From assembly GCF_003290025.1 (NCBI RefSeq), contig NZ_QNHG01000004.1, positions 542,058-606,057 of the forward strand: 64,000 bases of DNA, in the 5' to 3' direction. The notes beneath the pieces were generated by a model. That model ran no database searches. It had not been told where the DNA came from and worked only from the letters and a program-made list of their open reading frames with translations. Made by a program: the position numbers and the translations under genes. This stretch comes from Pseudogemmobacter bohemicus. GTDB taxonomy: Bacteria; Pseudomonadota; Alphaproteobacteria; Rhodobacterales; Rhodobacteraceae. Below are positions 55,054 to 63,979 of the stretch, in pieces; position 1 is the first letter of the stretch, and each line of letters starts with the position of its first letter.

Positions 55054-56004
55054 TCAGCCGCAGGGACGTTTCCAGTCGAAAAAGTCAGGGCCGGCGCGGC
55101 CCAGCAGATCGCGCGCAAGGCTTGCGCCAAGCGCGGCTGCGTCCGGGGCGGGGCATGTCCCCCCGACCGTCAGACGCCCGGCCCCATTGGTGCGCAGGAT
55201 CTCGCCCCGGAAATGGATCACGCCATCGGTCAGCCGCGCAAGGCCGGCAATCGGCGTCTGGCAATTCCCTTCCAGCGTGGCAAGAAAGGTCCTCTCGCAG
55301 GCCATTTCCCGCTCGCAAACCGGGTCATGCAGCGGCATCAGCAGATCGCGCACCCAGAGGTCGCCCTTGCGGCGCTGGATCGCCAGCGCGGCCTGACCGA
55401 CAGCGGGCAGCATCTCTTCGGTCTCGATGATCTTCCAGCCGTGATCCTTCATCCCCAGCCGGTTCAGCCCGGCCAGCGCAAGGAAGGTGCAATCGGCCAG
55501 CCCCTGTTCCAGTTTCGCCAGCCGCGACTGCACATTGCCACGGAAATTCACGATGCGCAGATCGGGGCGGGCGAACAGCGTCTGCGCGCCGCGCCGCATG
55601 CTCGACGTGCCGACCGTCGCGCCCGGAGGCAGATCGTCAAGGCTGCGATATTTATGGGAAACCAGCACGTCGCGCGGGTCTTCGCGGGGCAGGAAAATAT
55701 CCGAGACGAGGCCATCGGGCTCGGCCACGGCCATATCCTTGACGCAATGCACGGCAAGGTCGATGCGACCATCCAGCAGCGCCTCTTCCAGCTCTTTGGT
55801 GAACAGCCCCTTGCCACCGATCTCTTTCAGAAGCTTGTCAAGCACCCGGTCGGCCGTGGTCTTGATCACCACGATCTCGAAAGCCTCGACCGGCAGATTA
55901 TGCCTTGCGCGAAGCCAGTCGCGGGTCTGGAACGCCTGCACCAGCGCCAGCGGCGATCCGCGCGTACCGATACGAAGAGGAGTGCTGGCGTCAGGCTGTC
56001 TCAT
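55054..56004 (-). CDS. hemC: Porphobilinogen deaminase
   Basis: From ATG 56004 the 316-residue protein has RIGTRGSPLALVQA, EIGGKGLFTKELEEALLDG, GTSSMRRGAQ, FRGNVQSRLAKLE and the dipyrromethane-cofactor Cys in LEGNCQTPIAG. It assembles hydroxymethylbilane for heme, siroheme and related tetrapyrroles. The usually strict VHSxKDxP motif reads VHCVKDMA, so it may be a diverged or second copy. No other heme gene adjoins. Confidence 0.85.
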   Translation of the reverse strand: MRQPDASTPLRIGTRGSPLALVQAFQTRDWLRARHNLPVEAFEIVVIKTTADRVLDKLLKEIGGKGLFTKELEEALLDGRIDLAVHCVKDMAVAEPDGLVSDIFLPREDPRDVLVSHKYRSLDDLPPGATVGTSSMRRGAQTLFARPDLRIVNFRGNVQSRLAKLEQGLADCTFLALAGLNRLGMKDHGWKIIETEEMLPAVGQAALAIQRRKGDLWVRDLLMPLHDPVCEREMACERTFLATLEGNCQTPIAGLARLTDGVIHFRGEILRTNGAGRLTVGGTCPAPDAAALGASLARDLLGRAGPDFFDWKRPCG

Positions 56005-56120
56005 GGCGCTTCCGATAGGCTGGCAAAGCTGCGCTGGCAACTGGAATCATTCTCAAACGGACGGATTGCCGCGACGCGATTTGTCGCAGCGAAGGGTCCG
56101 TCAGGCCCCGGCTGTCGGGA

Positions 56121-56663
56121 TCAGCCGCCGGCAGCCGCCCGCATCCGGCCAGCCTCGCTGTCATGGTCGATCAGATTGCGCATCAGCATGACGCCGCCCA
56201 TGAATTCGACGCCGCCGGCCATGGAATCCATGATCACCTTCACCGTCTCATCGGCGCCGATCGCATTGCCATCCAGCGCGATTTCCGACGGCAGCTCCAC
56301 CACGCCAAGCGTCGTCATGGTCTTATAGGCCTGGCTCAGATGCGGGCAGGACCATTCCATATGCATGGTCAGCGGGCATTTGATGAAGAGCCCGGGTTTT
56401 GTGTGCCAGAGCTTCAGCTCATTGCGGTCCTCCAGCGCGAAGGACAGCTCCACCGCGCTGTTGAGACGGAATTCCTGCTGGAAGATGCGGCGCGCCACCT
56501 GTTCGCAGCCCTGAAGCAGCGTGTCGAAATCGGTCGATGCCAGCGGCACCACCACCTCGCCGCTGCCATTGCCACTGTAGCGGACGCGGAGTTCACGCGC
56601 CCCTTCCGGAGTCGTCCCGATCTTCGCCGAAGCAATCGAAAGGCTGTAAGTCTGCACTGACAT
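56121..56663 (-). CDS. Hypothetical protein
   Basis: I do not recognise this 180-residue protein. It is soluble, with no signal peptide or membrane segment, begins MSVQTYSLSIASAKIGTT, and has a central CPLTMHMEWSCPH with two Cys and two His that could bind metal. The start has no good ribosome site. Base composition is like its neighbours. Gaps of 116 and 96 bp suggest it is a single-gene unit. Confidence 0.55.
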   Translation of the reverse strand: MSVQTYSLSIASAKIGTTPEGARELRVRYSGNGSGEVVVPLASTDFDTLLQGCEQVARRIFQQEFRLNSAVELSFALEDRNELKLWHTKPGLFIKCPLTMHMEWSCPHLSQAYKTMTTLGVVELPSEIALDGNAIGADETVKVIMDSMAGGVEFMGGVMLMRNLIDHDSEAGRMRAAAGG

Positions 56664-56675
56664 GACGGGATTCCT

Positions 56676-56695
56676 GATATACGCCCGATATACGC
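56676..56695. repeat. GATATACGC direct repeat upstream of the hypothetical gene
   Basis: Two exact GATATACGC copies (56676-56684, 56687-56695) are 11 bp apart, one helical turn, beginning 13 bp before the start codon; a weaker CAATATAGG follows. It may be a regulator site. Confidence 0.4.
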
Positions 56696-56759
56696 GCGCC
56701 CAATATAGGCCGCGCAGCGCCCGGTCACAACGGTTTCCCCAGGGATTTCCCGCCGCGGT

Positions 56760-58118
56760 TCAGCCTTTCCAGGGACCGGCCAGCCCCGCCTCGCGCATCA
56801 GCGTCGAAAGCCGGTTCGCGGCCAGAACCAGCGCCTCGCCCTGCGAGACATTCCCTGCCTCAAGCCGTGCCATCCCCGCCGCGAAATCGGCGGCGGCGGC
56901 CCCTAGCCCGCTGCCGGCGACACGCGCCAGATCCGGCTTTGCGACGCCGCCAAGGCCTGCCGGCGTCAACGGGCCGCCATCGCTATAGCCCTCGGGCAGG
57001 TCGCCTTTCAGATTGCGCACCACCCGGTTCCGGATCGCCTCCAGCAGCTGATCCGCCGCCTGGATCGCGCCGGCCACCCGGGTCGGGTGATCGGTATCGG
57101 CCGCCGCATGCGGCAACAGCGAAAGCCGCGCGCCATGGCGCGCGACCAGGGCCAGATAAGGTTGCATCGGCCCGGACAGCGCGCCCGCCGCGTCGCTGAA
57201 CAGATCCGCATCAATCGCCGCGAAACCAACCTGGCCCGCGCTCAGCGCCCGGTCCAGCGCCGGGATATCCACCAGCTCGCCCCGGTCATAGTTCAGCAGC
57301 ACCGCGCCCGGCGCGAGCGCGGCCAGCACCGCCTCATTGATCAGCCCGGCATTGGCAAAACCCTCGGGCCCCTTCGGCCCCAGCCCCAGATGGACCGAGA
57401 GTGCATCCGCCCCGATTGCTGCCTCCTCGGGGCTGGCGGCCCAGCGAAACCCCTCGCTCTGGATCCAGAGCCGGTGACGCGGGCGGGCATGGATCACCAC
57501 CTCCATCCCGAAGGCGCGGGCCAACAGCGCCACCTCGCGCCCGATATTGCCGTAACCGATCACCGCGAGCCGCTGCCCCTCCAGCTTGCGCGTCGGATAT
57601 TGCGCCAGGTCGCGGCCGGTATCGAAGCGCCCCGCCACCACCAGCGCATGCAGCGCCTCGACCGGCAGATCGGGCCGCTGCCGGATCAGCGCCTTCATCA
57701 CCATCTGCGCCGTTGCCCGCGCATTGATCCCGGGCGTGTTCATCAAAGGCGCTGCGCCCCCCAGCCCGTCACCGCCGCCCCAGCTGGCCGATCCCATATT
57801 GCCGGTGCCGGTGCCGATCCGCACCCCGCCCAGATCGAACCGCGTCCCGGCGGGCAGAAAGGTCGCCGCCGCGATCACCGCGTCGTAAAGCCCATCCCCC
57901 GCCTCGGCGATCAGCGCGTCGCTGGTCGAGAGATGCGGCATATAGAAGAAACCCGCCCTGCCTTCTTCCGCCCGCACCGCCCTGGCCGAGCCGATATGGA
58001 ACCGCCCTCCGCCGCTTTCGACATGGGCGCGAAAGCCCGAGCAATCCGGCTCTCCCGCCGCATCAAAGGCAAGGCCAACAAGGTCGGCCACCAGAATCTT
58101 CGGGCTGTTGCGGGTCAT
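56760..58118 (-). CDS. D-isomer-specific 2-hydroxyacid dehydrogenase family protein with C-terminal extension
   Basis: The 452-residue protein has the NAD-binding VIGYGNIGREVALLARAFGM, the LNYDRGELVD motif (catalytic Arg region) and LLPHAAADT (catalytic His). It is about 110 residues longer than the usual family; the extra C-terminal part (from about 340) is Gly/Ala-rich helical sequence of unknown role. Substrate unknown. It is divergent from the sulfone genes. Confidence 0.75.
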   Translation of the reverse strand: MTRNSPKILVADLVGLAFDAAGEPDCSGFRAHVESGGGRFHIGSARAVRAEEGRAGFFYMPHLSTSDALIAEAGDGLYDAVIAAATFLPAGTRFDLGGVRIGTGTGNMGSASWGGGDGLGGAAPLMNTPGINARATAQMVMKALIRQRPDLPVEALHALVVAGRFDTGRDLAQYPTRKLEGQRLAVIGYGNIGREVALLARAFGMEVVIHARPRHRLWIQSEGFRWAASPEEAAIGADALSVHLGLGPKGPEGFANAGLINEAVLAALAPGAVLLNYDRGELVDIPALDRALSAGQVGFAAIDADLFSDAAGALSGPMQPYLALVARHGARLSLLPHAAADTDHPTRVAGAIQAADQLLEAIRNRVVRNLKGDLPEGYSDGGPLTPAGLGGVAKPDLARVAGSGLGAAAADFAAGMARLEAGNVSQGEALVLAANRLSTLMREAGLAGPWKG

Positions 58119-58441
58119 CCGGCGCTCCTTTTCGGGCAGTCTCCATCACAGAGCCGGGCCAGGGATCCTCTGCAAGCGATTTTCACCGCCCATCCGAGGA
58201 TGACACGAAAAAATTCCCCTTCTGCGATGCAGCATTTCCCCCCTTCGATGCGACGACAGCGCAGATCCTTCCCCCGGTACGGCCAGATCCGGTTGATCGA
58301 GGCGCCGGATCCGCTGCCCCTGACGGGCGCATTTTTGTATATTGCGGAAGAAACTGTCTGCGTTTTGGTTGAATTTGGAATGGCTTGTTCCGGGCATCGG
58401 GTTTTATCACGACGGGACTGGTCGGGATTGAGGAAAGCCGG
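58119..58441. other. Intergenic region upstream of the sulfone genes
   Basis: This 323-bp stretch has no gene I can support. It is less GC-rich in its second half and ends in a possible sigma-54 promoter (58381-58396). Confidence 0.5.
58381..58396 (+). promoter_or_regulatory. Possible sigma-54 promoter
   Basis: TGGCTTGTTCCGGGCA has the GG-N10-GC spacing of sigma-54 promoters (TGGC at -24, GGGC at -12), 46 bp before the FMN reductase start. Sulfone genes of pseudomonads are sigma-54 controlled. The -12 box deviates from TTGC. Confidence 0.3.
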
Positions 58442-59002
58442 ATGTCTGAACTTCATATCGTGGGCCTTGCCGGCAATATCACCGCGCCGTCGAAGACGCG
58501 GGCGCTTGTCGGGCAGGCGCTTGGGCTGGCGGGGGATGCGCTTCATGCCCGCACCACCCTCTTTGACATCGCCGATTTCGGCGAGGATCTTGGCCGGGCG
58601 CGCCGGGCCGGCGATCTGGCTCCGGGGGCGCAGCGCAATCTCGAGACGCTTTTGCGCGCCGATGCGCTGATTGTGGCGACGCCGGTTTACAAGGGCTCTT
58701 ACCCCGGGCTTTTCAAACATCTGATCGACCTGATCGACCCTGCTGCGCTGATCCGCAAACCGGTGCTGATCGCGGCCACCGGCGGCGGTGAGAAACACGC
58801 GCTGGCGGTCGAACACCAGCTGCGCCCGCTCTTCGCCTTTTTCGAGGCCCGGCTCCTGTCGACCGCCGTGCATGTCTCGGATCGCGACTTCTCGGAAGGG
58901 CGGCTGGGCGACGGCCCCGCGCTCGACCGGCTGGCCCGCGCCATCGAGGAATTCACCACGATTTTCCCCGGCGCCGCCCGCATCCGCGCCGCCGCCGAAT
59001 AG
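58442..59002 (+). CDS. NADH-dependent FMN reductase (MsuE/SsuE-like)
   Basis: ATG 58442 gives 186 residues in a flavodoxin-like fold: LHIVGLAGNITAPSKTRAL (phosphate loop) and ATPVYKGSYPGLFKHLIDLID. It supplies FMNH2 to a two-component monooxygenase, here SfnG, whose gene starts 18 bp downstream. Confidence 0.85.
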   Translation: MSELHIVGLAGNITAPSKTRALVGQALGLAGDALHARTTLFDIADFGEDLGRARRAGDLAPGAQRNLETLLRADALIVATPVYKGSYPGLFKHLIDLIDPAALIRKPVLIAATGGGEKHALAVEHQLRPLFAFFEARLLSTAVHVSDRDFSEGRLGDGPALDRLARAIEEFTTIFPGAARIRAAAE

Positions 59003-59020
59003 ATATTCAGGAGCCCCCCC

Positions 59021-60112
59021 ATGACCGCCGATCCCGTCAGATTCGCCTATTGGGTGCCCAATGTTTCGGGCGGCCTCGTGATCTCGACTGTCGAACAGCG
59101 CACCAGCTGGACCCCCGAATACAACCGCAAACTGGCGCAGATCGCCGAGGCCGCCGGCTTTGACTACGCGCTGAGCCAGATCCGCTTTACCGCCGGCTAT
59201 GGTGCTGACAATCAACATGAATCCGTCTCGTTCAGCCAGGATCTTCTGGCCCATACCCAGCGTCTGAAGGTGATTGCGGCGCTGCTGCCAGGCCCCTGGA
59301 ACCCGGCGCTGGCGGCCAAGCAGATCGCCACCATCAACCATCTTTCCGGCGGGCGGATCGCGGTCAATGTGGTCTCGGGCTGGTTTCGGGGCGAGTTCGC
59401 CGCGATCGGCGAGCACTGGCTGGACCATGATGAGCGCTACCGCAGATCCGAGGAATTCATCCGGGCGCTGCGCGGCATCTGGGCCGAGGAAAGCTTTACC
59501 TTCCGCGGCGATTTCTACCGCTTCAACGACTATAGCCTCAAGCCCAAACCTCTTGATCCGCAACCGGAAATCTTCCAGGGTGGCTCGTCGCGCGCGGCGC
59601 GGGACATGGCGGCGCGCGTCTCGGACTGGTATTTCACCAACGGCAATACCCCCGAGGGGCTCCGTGCCCAGGTCGATGACATCCGCGAGAAAGCCGCCGC
59701 AAACGGGCACAAGGTGAAGGTCGGCATCAACGCCTTCGCCATCATCCGCGAGACCGAGGCCGAGGCCCGGGCGGTCTTGCAAGAGATCATCGCGAAGGCG
59801 AACCCCGAAGCCGTGGCCGGCTTTGCCGGCCAGGTGAAAAACGCCGGAAAGGCCAGCCCCGAAGGCGAGGGAAACTGGGCGAAATCCTCCTTCGAGGACC
59901 TGGTGCAGTATAATGACGGCTTCCGGTCAAACCTGATCGGAACCCCCCGCCAGGTGGCCGAACGCATCGTCGGCCTCAAACAGGCAGGCGCCGATCTCGT
60001 GCTGCTGGGCTTCCTCCATTTCCAGGAAGAGGTCGAATATTTCGGGAAACACGTCATCCCAATCGTCCGCGAAATCGAAACAAAACAAAAACAAAACATC
60101 GCCGCCGAATAA
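59021..60112 (+). CDS. sfnG: FMNH2-dependent dimethylsulfone monooxygenase
   Basis: The 363-residue protein is a flavin luciferase-like monooxygenase with SfnG-type sequence from end to end: FAYWVPNVSGGLVIS, QIRFTAGYGADNQHESVSF, AVNVVSGWFRGEF and HDERYRRSEEFIRAL. It oxidises dimethylsulfone to methanesulfinate and formaldehyde for sulfur supply. The adjacent FMN reductase completes the system. AGGAG precedes the start. Confidence 0.9.
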   Translation: MTADPVRFAYWVPNVSGGLVISTVEQRTSWTPEYNRKLAQIAEAAGFDYALSQIRFTAGYGADNQHESVSFSQDLLAHTQRLKVIAALLPGPWNPALAAKQIATINHLSGGRIAVNVVSGWFRGEFAAIGEHWLDHDERYRRSEEFIRALRGIWAEESFTFRGDFYRFNDYSLKPKPLDPQPEIFQGGSSRAARDMAARVSDWYFTNGNTPEGLRAQVDDIREKAAANGHKVKVGINAFAIIRETEAEARAVLQEIIAKANPEAVAGFAGQVKNAGKASPEGEGNWAKSSFEDLVQYNDGFRSNLIGTPRQVAERIVGLKQAGADLVLLGFLHFQEEVEYFGKHVIPIVREIETKQKQNIAAE

Positions 60113-60257
60113 ACGCGATACCCAAACCCCATGGTCGGCCCGATATGCCGGCGGCCCGCTGCCGCCGCGCGCCAAGGGTTGCCCGCTGCCGGAGCGGCGC
60201 CCTTTTGCATCCCGGACCGACGCCGCGGGGCCGCTGACGGCCAGCGTCGCGCCGGCC

Positions 60258-60969
60258 TTGCAGCTCGGTGGCCTCTCGCTGGGTTTTGGCGGCAGCCGGG
60301 CGCTGAAAGATGGGTCTTTCGATGTCCGCCCCGGCGAGATGGGCGGTGATCGGGCCGAATGGCGCCCGGAAATCCTCGCTGATCAATGGGATCAGCGGGC
60401 TTTGTCGCACCGATCAGGGCCAGAGCGCTCTTGGCGGCCATAGCTTTGCCCATGTGCCGCCCGGCCGGCTGCCCGGGCCTCGCGTGGCGCGGACCTTCCA
60501 GAATCTCGCCCGGTTTCCCGGGCTGACGATCGCCGAAAACATCGCCTGTGGCCTCGTCTTCCGCCACCGCGCCTTTGCCAGGCCCCCGTCCTGCCCGCCA
60601 CCCGGCGCGAGGCGCGCGGAACCGATGCAAGGCTGCGCGAGATCGCCGACCTTCCCGGCCTTGGCCCGCATCTGCCGCGCCTTGTCCCGACCCAGCCTTT
60701 CGGCTGCAACAACAGGTGGGCTGGCGCGCCCTGATCGCGGATCCACGCCTTCTCTTGCCGGATGAGCCGATGGCCGGGCTGACCGGCACCGAAAAAGCCG
60801 CCATGGCCAGCCATATCCGCATCATCCGCGACCGGCTGGGCCTGCCGGTGATCCTGATCGAGCATGATATCGGCGTTGTGATGGGGCTTTCAGACCGCAT
60901 CGTCGTGCTCAACCATGGCGAGATGATCGCCGATGGCAGCCCCACCGGCACCGCCGCGACCCCGAGGTG
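60258..60969 (+). pseudogene. ABC transporter ATP-binding protein pseudogene (LivG-like)
   Basis: Three frames are needed to read it: LQLGGLSLGFGGSRALKDGS; then AVIGPNGARKSSLINGISGL and VARTFQNLARFPGLTIAEN; then LLLPDEPMAGLTGTEK and IEHDIGVVMGLSDRIVVLNH. Walker A has Arg for Gly, and the LSxGQ signature region is scrambled. It once belonged to a branched-chain amino acid or urea type importer; no other subunit remains. Confidence 0.75.
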
Positions 60970-61026
60970 ACCGCCCCTGCCGAATTTTCGGGCAACTGCC
61001 GCGCTACAGTGATCAGGTTGACAGCT

Positions 61027-61234
61027 TCAAGCTCTCTATGCCGGATCAGGCTACATTGACCTGTCGGTACGGGATGAGCAAAATATCCGGATCCAAGCCG
61101 CCAGGCATCGGAGCCGTGCCACCTTCGATTACAGCAAGGATCTGCCGCTGACATCGGTGCCCATGACCGCCAGCGATGCCGATCTGGGGGCTGCCGTTCT
61201 GAAGGCACTGACAAGCTGTCAGGCTGCCATCTGA
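61027..61234 (+). pseudogene. C-terminal fragment resembling a small immunity-type protein
   Basis: A frame without a start reads LYAGSGYIDLSVRDEQNIRI and ends VPMTASDADLGAAVLKALTSC before TGA at 61232-61234. The ASDADLGAAVLKAL tail recalls immunity proteins of contact-dependent inhibition systems, but the match is short and from memory. A TGA stop precedes the fragment, so it is a remnant. Confidence 0.3.
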
Positions 61235-61367
61235 AACAGTCTTCATGCAGAACAGGCACGGCGGGCTTTCTTCCCTTTGCTGGTGACCCAAGAGGGTGCA
61301 GAGCCTCTGGCCCATGGCAATTAGCGTAGCGGCCAGAAGGCGCAGCCGGAAAGAATTGCCCAGGATG

Positions 61368-61538
61368 TGTTGACAAATGGCGAAGCGAGAGCCTGATGCA
61401 GGCGATGTCGATGAAGCCGAGGAAACTGTCTGCGGTTTTGTCGTAGCGGGTTGCCAAGCGGCGACTGTTCTTGAGTTTGTTGAAGCACCGCCCGACCATG
61501 TTGCGCAGGGTATAGATCGTCATGTCGACCACCTTGCG
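61368..61538 (-). mobile_element. IS5-type transposase C-terminal fragment
   Basis: The minus strand encodes RNMVGRCFNKLKNSRRLATR and YDKTADSFLGFIDIACIRLS, the C-terminal end of IS5-family DDE transposases. The catalytic domain is missing upstream and no terminal inverted repeats were found, so it is inactive. Confidence 0.65.
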
Positions 61539-61907
61539 CACCCTGCCGCAGAATTCGGAAGCACCGGACAGCGATTTCACATAGTCGCGGAGAGTTGAGT
61601 GGCGGCAGATCGTCGGGTTGCTGGCATCGAACCCGGGAGAGGATTTCGGGGGTTTTTGCCGGGATCTCTCGGGGCTTTGCGCATTTTCACCGCCGGCGGT
61701 CGTCCTTCGCTTCGGTGCGGTGGGCGTTGGGGTGATCCGGTCGGGGAAAGCACCGGCGCTGGCAGGGCCTTGGCGGCCGCGAGAAGATCCTCGGGCTGCG
61801 ATCCCTGGACTGCTCAGGGCCGCCGTCACGCCGCCTCTCGGACCAGGCGGAGGCCCGGGGCTGGTGCCCCCCCGGTTACAGATATCCCGGGGGAAGAAGG
61901 CAGACCC
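61539..61907. other. Region without a recognisable gene
   Basis: Frames here are low in recognisable content and look like further decayed sequence between the transposase fragment and the GntR gene. I see no RNA gene or clear hairpin. Confidence 0.4.
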
Positions 61908-62567
61908 TCAGCTCTCCAGATGGATTGCCAGCACCTCTGCAGCGTCGCGTATGTCTTTCGCCAGCGCCACCGAGACCGCCCCACGGTCCCGATTGCGCAA
62001 CGCCTGGATCATCTGGCCATGCTCTTCATTCGCGATCACATGAAAGCGCCCCTCATCGGCGAGCCGGTTCAGCCAGGGGCCGGTCCGCAGCCAGCAAAGC
62101 CCGATCATTTGCTGCAAAAAGGGCTGGTTCGCGCTTTCATAGATCAGGAAATGGAAGCTCTGATTGTCGGCAAGGTAATCTGAAAATCTGCCCTCGGCCA
62201 TCGAGGCAAACATGCGATTATTCAGTTCTTCGAGCCTTGCACAAAGGGCGGCATCGGCATTGGGCAGCGCCTCTTCTCCCGCAAACGGCTCCAGCCGCAG
62301 GCGGATGGCGGTGATCTCGGCAAAGCGGGCACGCGTCATGATCGGCACCTGCACCGTCCGGTTGGCGGCCAGCTCAAGCGCCCCTTCGGCGATCAGACGC
62401 TGCAAGGCCTCGCGGACGGGCGTGGCGGAAATGCCGAGACTTGCCCCCAGACCGCGAATGGTCACGGATTGCCCCGGGGCGAACCGCCCCATGAGAAGCG
62501 CCTTGCGCAAAGAAGAATAGGCCTTCTCATGCAAGGGTTCGGCGGTCAGCGGAGCAAAATCCATCAT
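61908..62567 (-). CDS. GntR-family regulator (FadR subfamily, FCD domain)
   Basis: The 219-residue protein has an N-terminal winged helix (EKAYSSLRKALLMGRFAPGQ, LGISATPVREALQRLIAEGAL) and a helical FCD domain with metal-type residues (ITAIRLRLEPFAG, NQSFHFLIYES). It follows the aminotransferase gene by 83 bp on the same strand and likely regulates it. Effector unknown. Confidence 0.88.
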   Translation of the reverse strand: MMDFAPLTAEPLHEKAYSSLRKALLMGRFAPGQSVTIRGLGASLGISATPVREALQRLIAEGALELAANRTVQVPIMTRARFAEITAIRLRLEPFAGEEALPNADAALCARLEELNNRMFASMAEGRFSDYLADNQSFHFLIYESANQPFLQQMIGLCWLRTGPWLNRLADEGRFHVIANEEHGQMIQALRNRDRGAVSVALAKDIRDAAEVLAIHLES

Positions 62568-62650
62568 ACTATCTTTCCAGCACTTTGACCGAAGCTATCA
62601 GCTTCCCCGGTAAGGCGCGAGCCTGCACCTGACCGCAACACCGCTGCAGC

Positions 62651-63979
62651 TCAGGCGGATGCGATCGCCGCGTTTATTGCCTCAAGGAGGCGGGTGGCTT
62701 CGGGCTTTTGCAAAACGAGCGGCGGGCGGATCTTGAGGATATTGGCCCCGGGCCCGGTGGCGCTGATCAGGACGCCATTGCGCCGCAGATGATTGACGAT
62801 ATGGCCCGCAAGCCGCGCATTCGGCGCATTCGTGCTGCGGCTTTCCACACATTCCACCGCGAGAAACAGCCCCGCGCCCCTGACATCGCCGATACCGTCG
62901 CGCCGGGCTGTGATCCCTCGCAACCCTTCTTTCAGGAAAACGCCGATCTCGCGGGCATTTTGTTGCAGGCCTTCTTCCCTGATCACATCCAGCACCGTCA
63001 TCCCTGCGGCTGCGGCCACCGGATTGCCGCCGAATGTGTTGAAATATCTTGCCTTTGCCCCGAACTCGCTGACCAGTTCCGGGCGGAGCGCCGCACCCGC
63101 CACCGGAAAGCCATTGCCCATCGGCTTACCCATGGTGACAATATCGGGGATGATGCCATGCCGCTGGAAGCCCCAGAACGTATCGCCGGTGCGGGCAAAG
63201 CCGGGTTGCACCTCATCGGCGATGAACAGCCCGCCTTCGGCGCGGATCAGATCAGCGGCCGGTTTGAGAAACCCCGCAGGATCGGGACAGAGCCCGTCGC
63301 TTGAAAAGATCGTGTCGACGATGAAAGCGGCCGGCTCGATCCCGTCGGCACGCATTTCCGCGATGGCGGCGGCAAGATCGGCGGCCAGTTTCGCGCCCTG
63401 ACCGGCGGGCGGCACGAAAAGCGCGTTCGGGGCATCAATCAACCGCACCCGGGCGCCTCTTTGCACGAAATCGCCCAGCGAGGGCGAAATCTCGGACACG
63501 GCCTCGGTCAGCCCGTGATAGGCAAGGCGGGTGACGATGACCCCCTGGCGTCCGGTGAAGGACCGCGCGATCCGCAACGCAAGATCATTTGCCTCGGACC
63601 CGGTGCAGGTGAACATCATATGGCCGAGTGCGCCGGGCAATGTCGCCAGCAGTCTCTCGGCATAGGTGACCACGCCATCATGGAGATAGCGGGTATGGGT
63701 GTTCAGGGTCGCAAGCTGGCGGCTGACGGCCTCGACCACTTTCGGATGGCAATGCCCAAGCGAGGCCACATTGTTATAGGCGTCAAGCCAGGCGCGCCCA
63801 TGGGCATCGTAAAGCCAGACGCCCTCCCCGCGCACCAGATGCAGGGGTTCCTCATAAAACAGGCGGTAAGCCGGGCCAAGCGCCTTGCCGCGCCGTTCGA
63901 TCAGGGCGAGATCCCCGGCATCAAGCCCGGCGGTCCGGCCGGGATCGAAAGCGTTAACCATGGTCGCATCGCGTGTCAT
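62651..63979 (-). CDS. Class III aminotransferase (AGXT2/phospholyase-like)
   Basis: The 442-residue PLP enzyme has VRGEGVWLYDAHGRAWLDAY, NNVASLGHCHP, CTGSEANDLALRIAR, LFIADEVQPGFARTG and the PLP lysine in VTMGKPMGNGFPVAG. Class III enzymes transfer omega-amino groups; the NNVASLGHCHP pattern is of the AGXT2/ETNPPL branch, which also includes lyases. GGAG precedes ATG 63979. Substrate unknown. Confidence 0.88.
   Translation of the reverse strand: MTRDATMVNAFDPGRTAGLDAGDLALIERRGKALGPAYRLFYEEPLHLVRGEGVWLYDAHGRAWLDAYNNVASLGHCHPKVVEAVSRQLATLNTHTRYLHDGVVTYAERLLATLPGALGHMMFTCTGSEANDLALRIARSFTGRQGVIVTRLAYHGLTEAVSEISPSLGDFVQRGARVRLIDAPNALFVPPAGQGAKLAADLAAAIAEMRADGIEPAAFIVDTIFSSDGLCPDPAGFLKPAADLIRAEGGLFIADEVQPGFARTGDTFWGFQRHGIIPDIVTMGKPMGNGFPVAGAALRPELVSEFGAKARYFNTFGGNPVAAAAGMTVLDVIREEGLQQNAREIGVFLKEGLRGITARRDGIGDVRGAGLFLAVECVESRSTNAPNARLAGHIVNHLRRNGVLISATGPGANILKIRPPLVLQKPEATRLLEAINAAIASA

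Noticed and set aside
61599-62183. Plus-strand frame over the GntR 3' end
   Set aside because: It is antisense to the well-supported GntR gene and has no recognisable domain.
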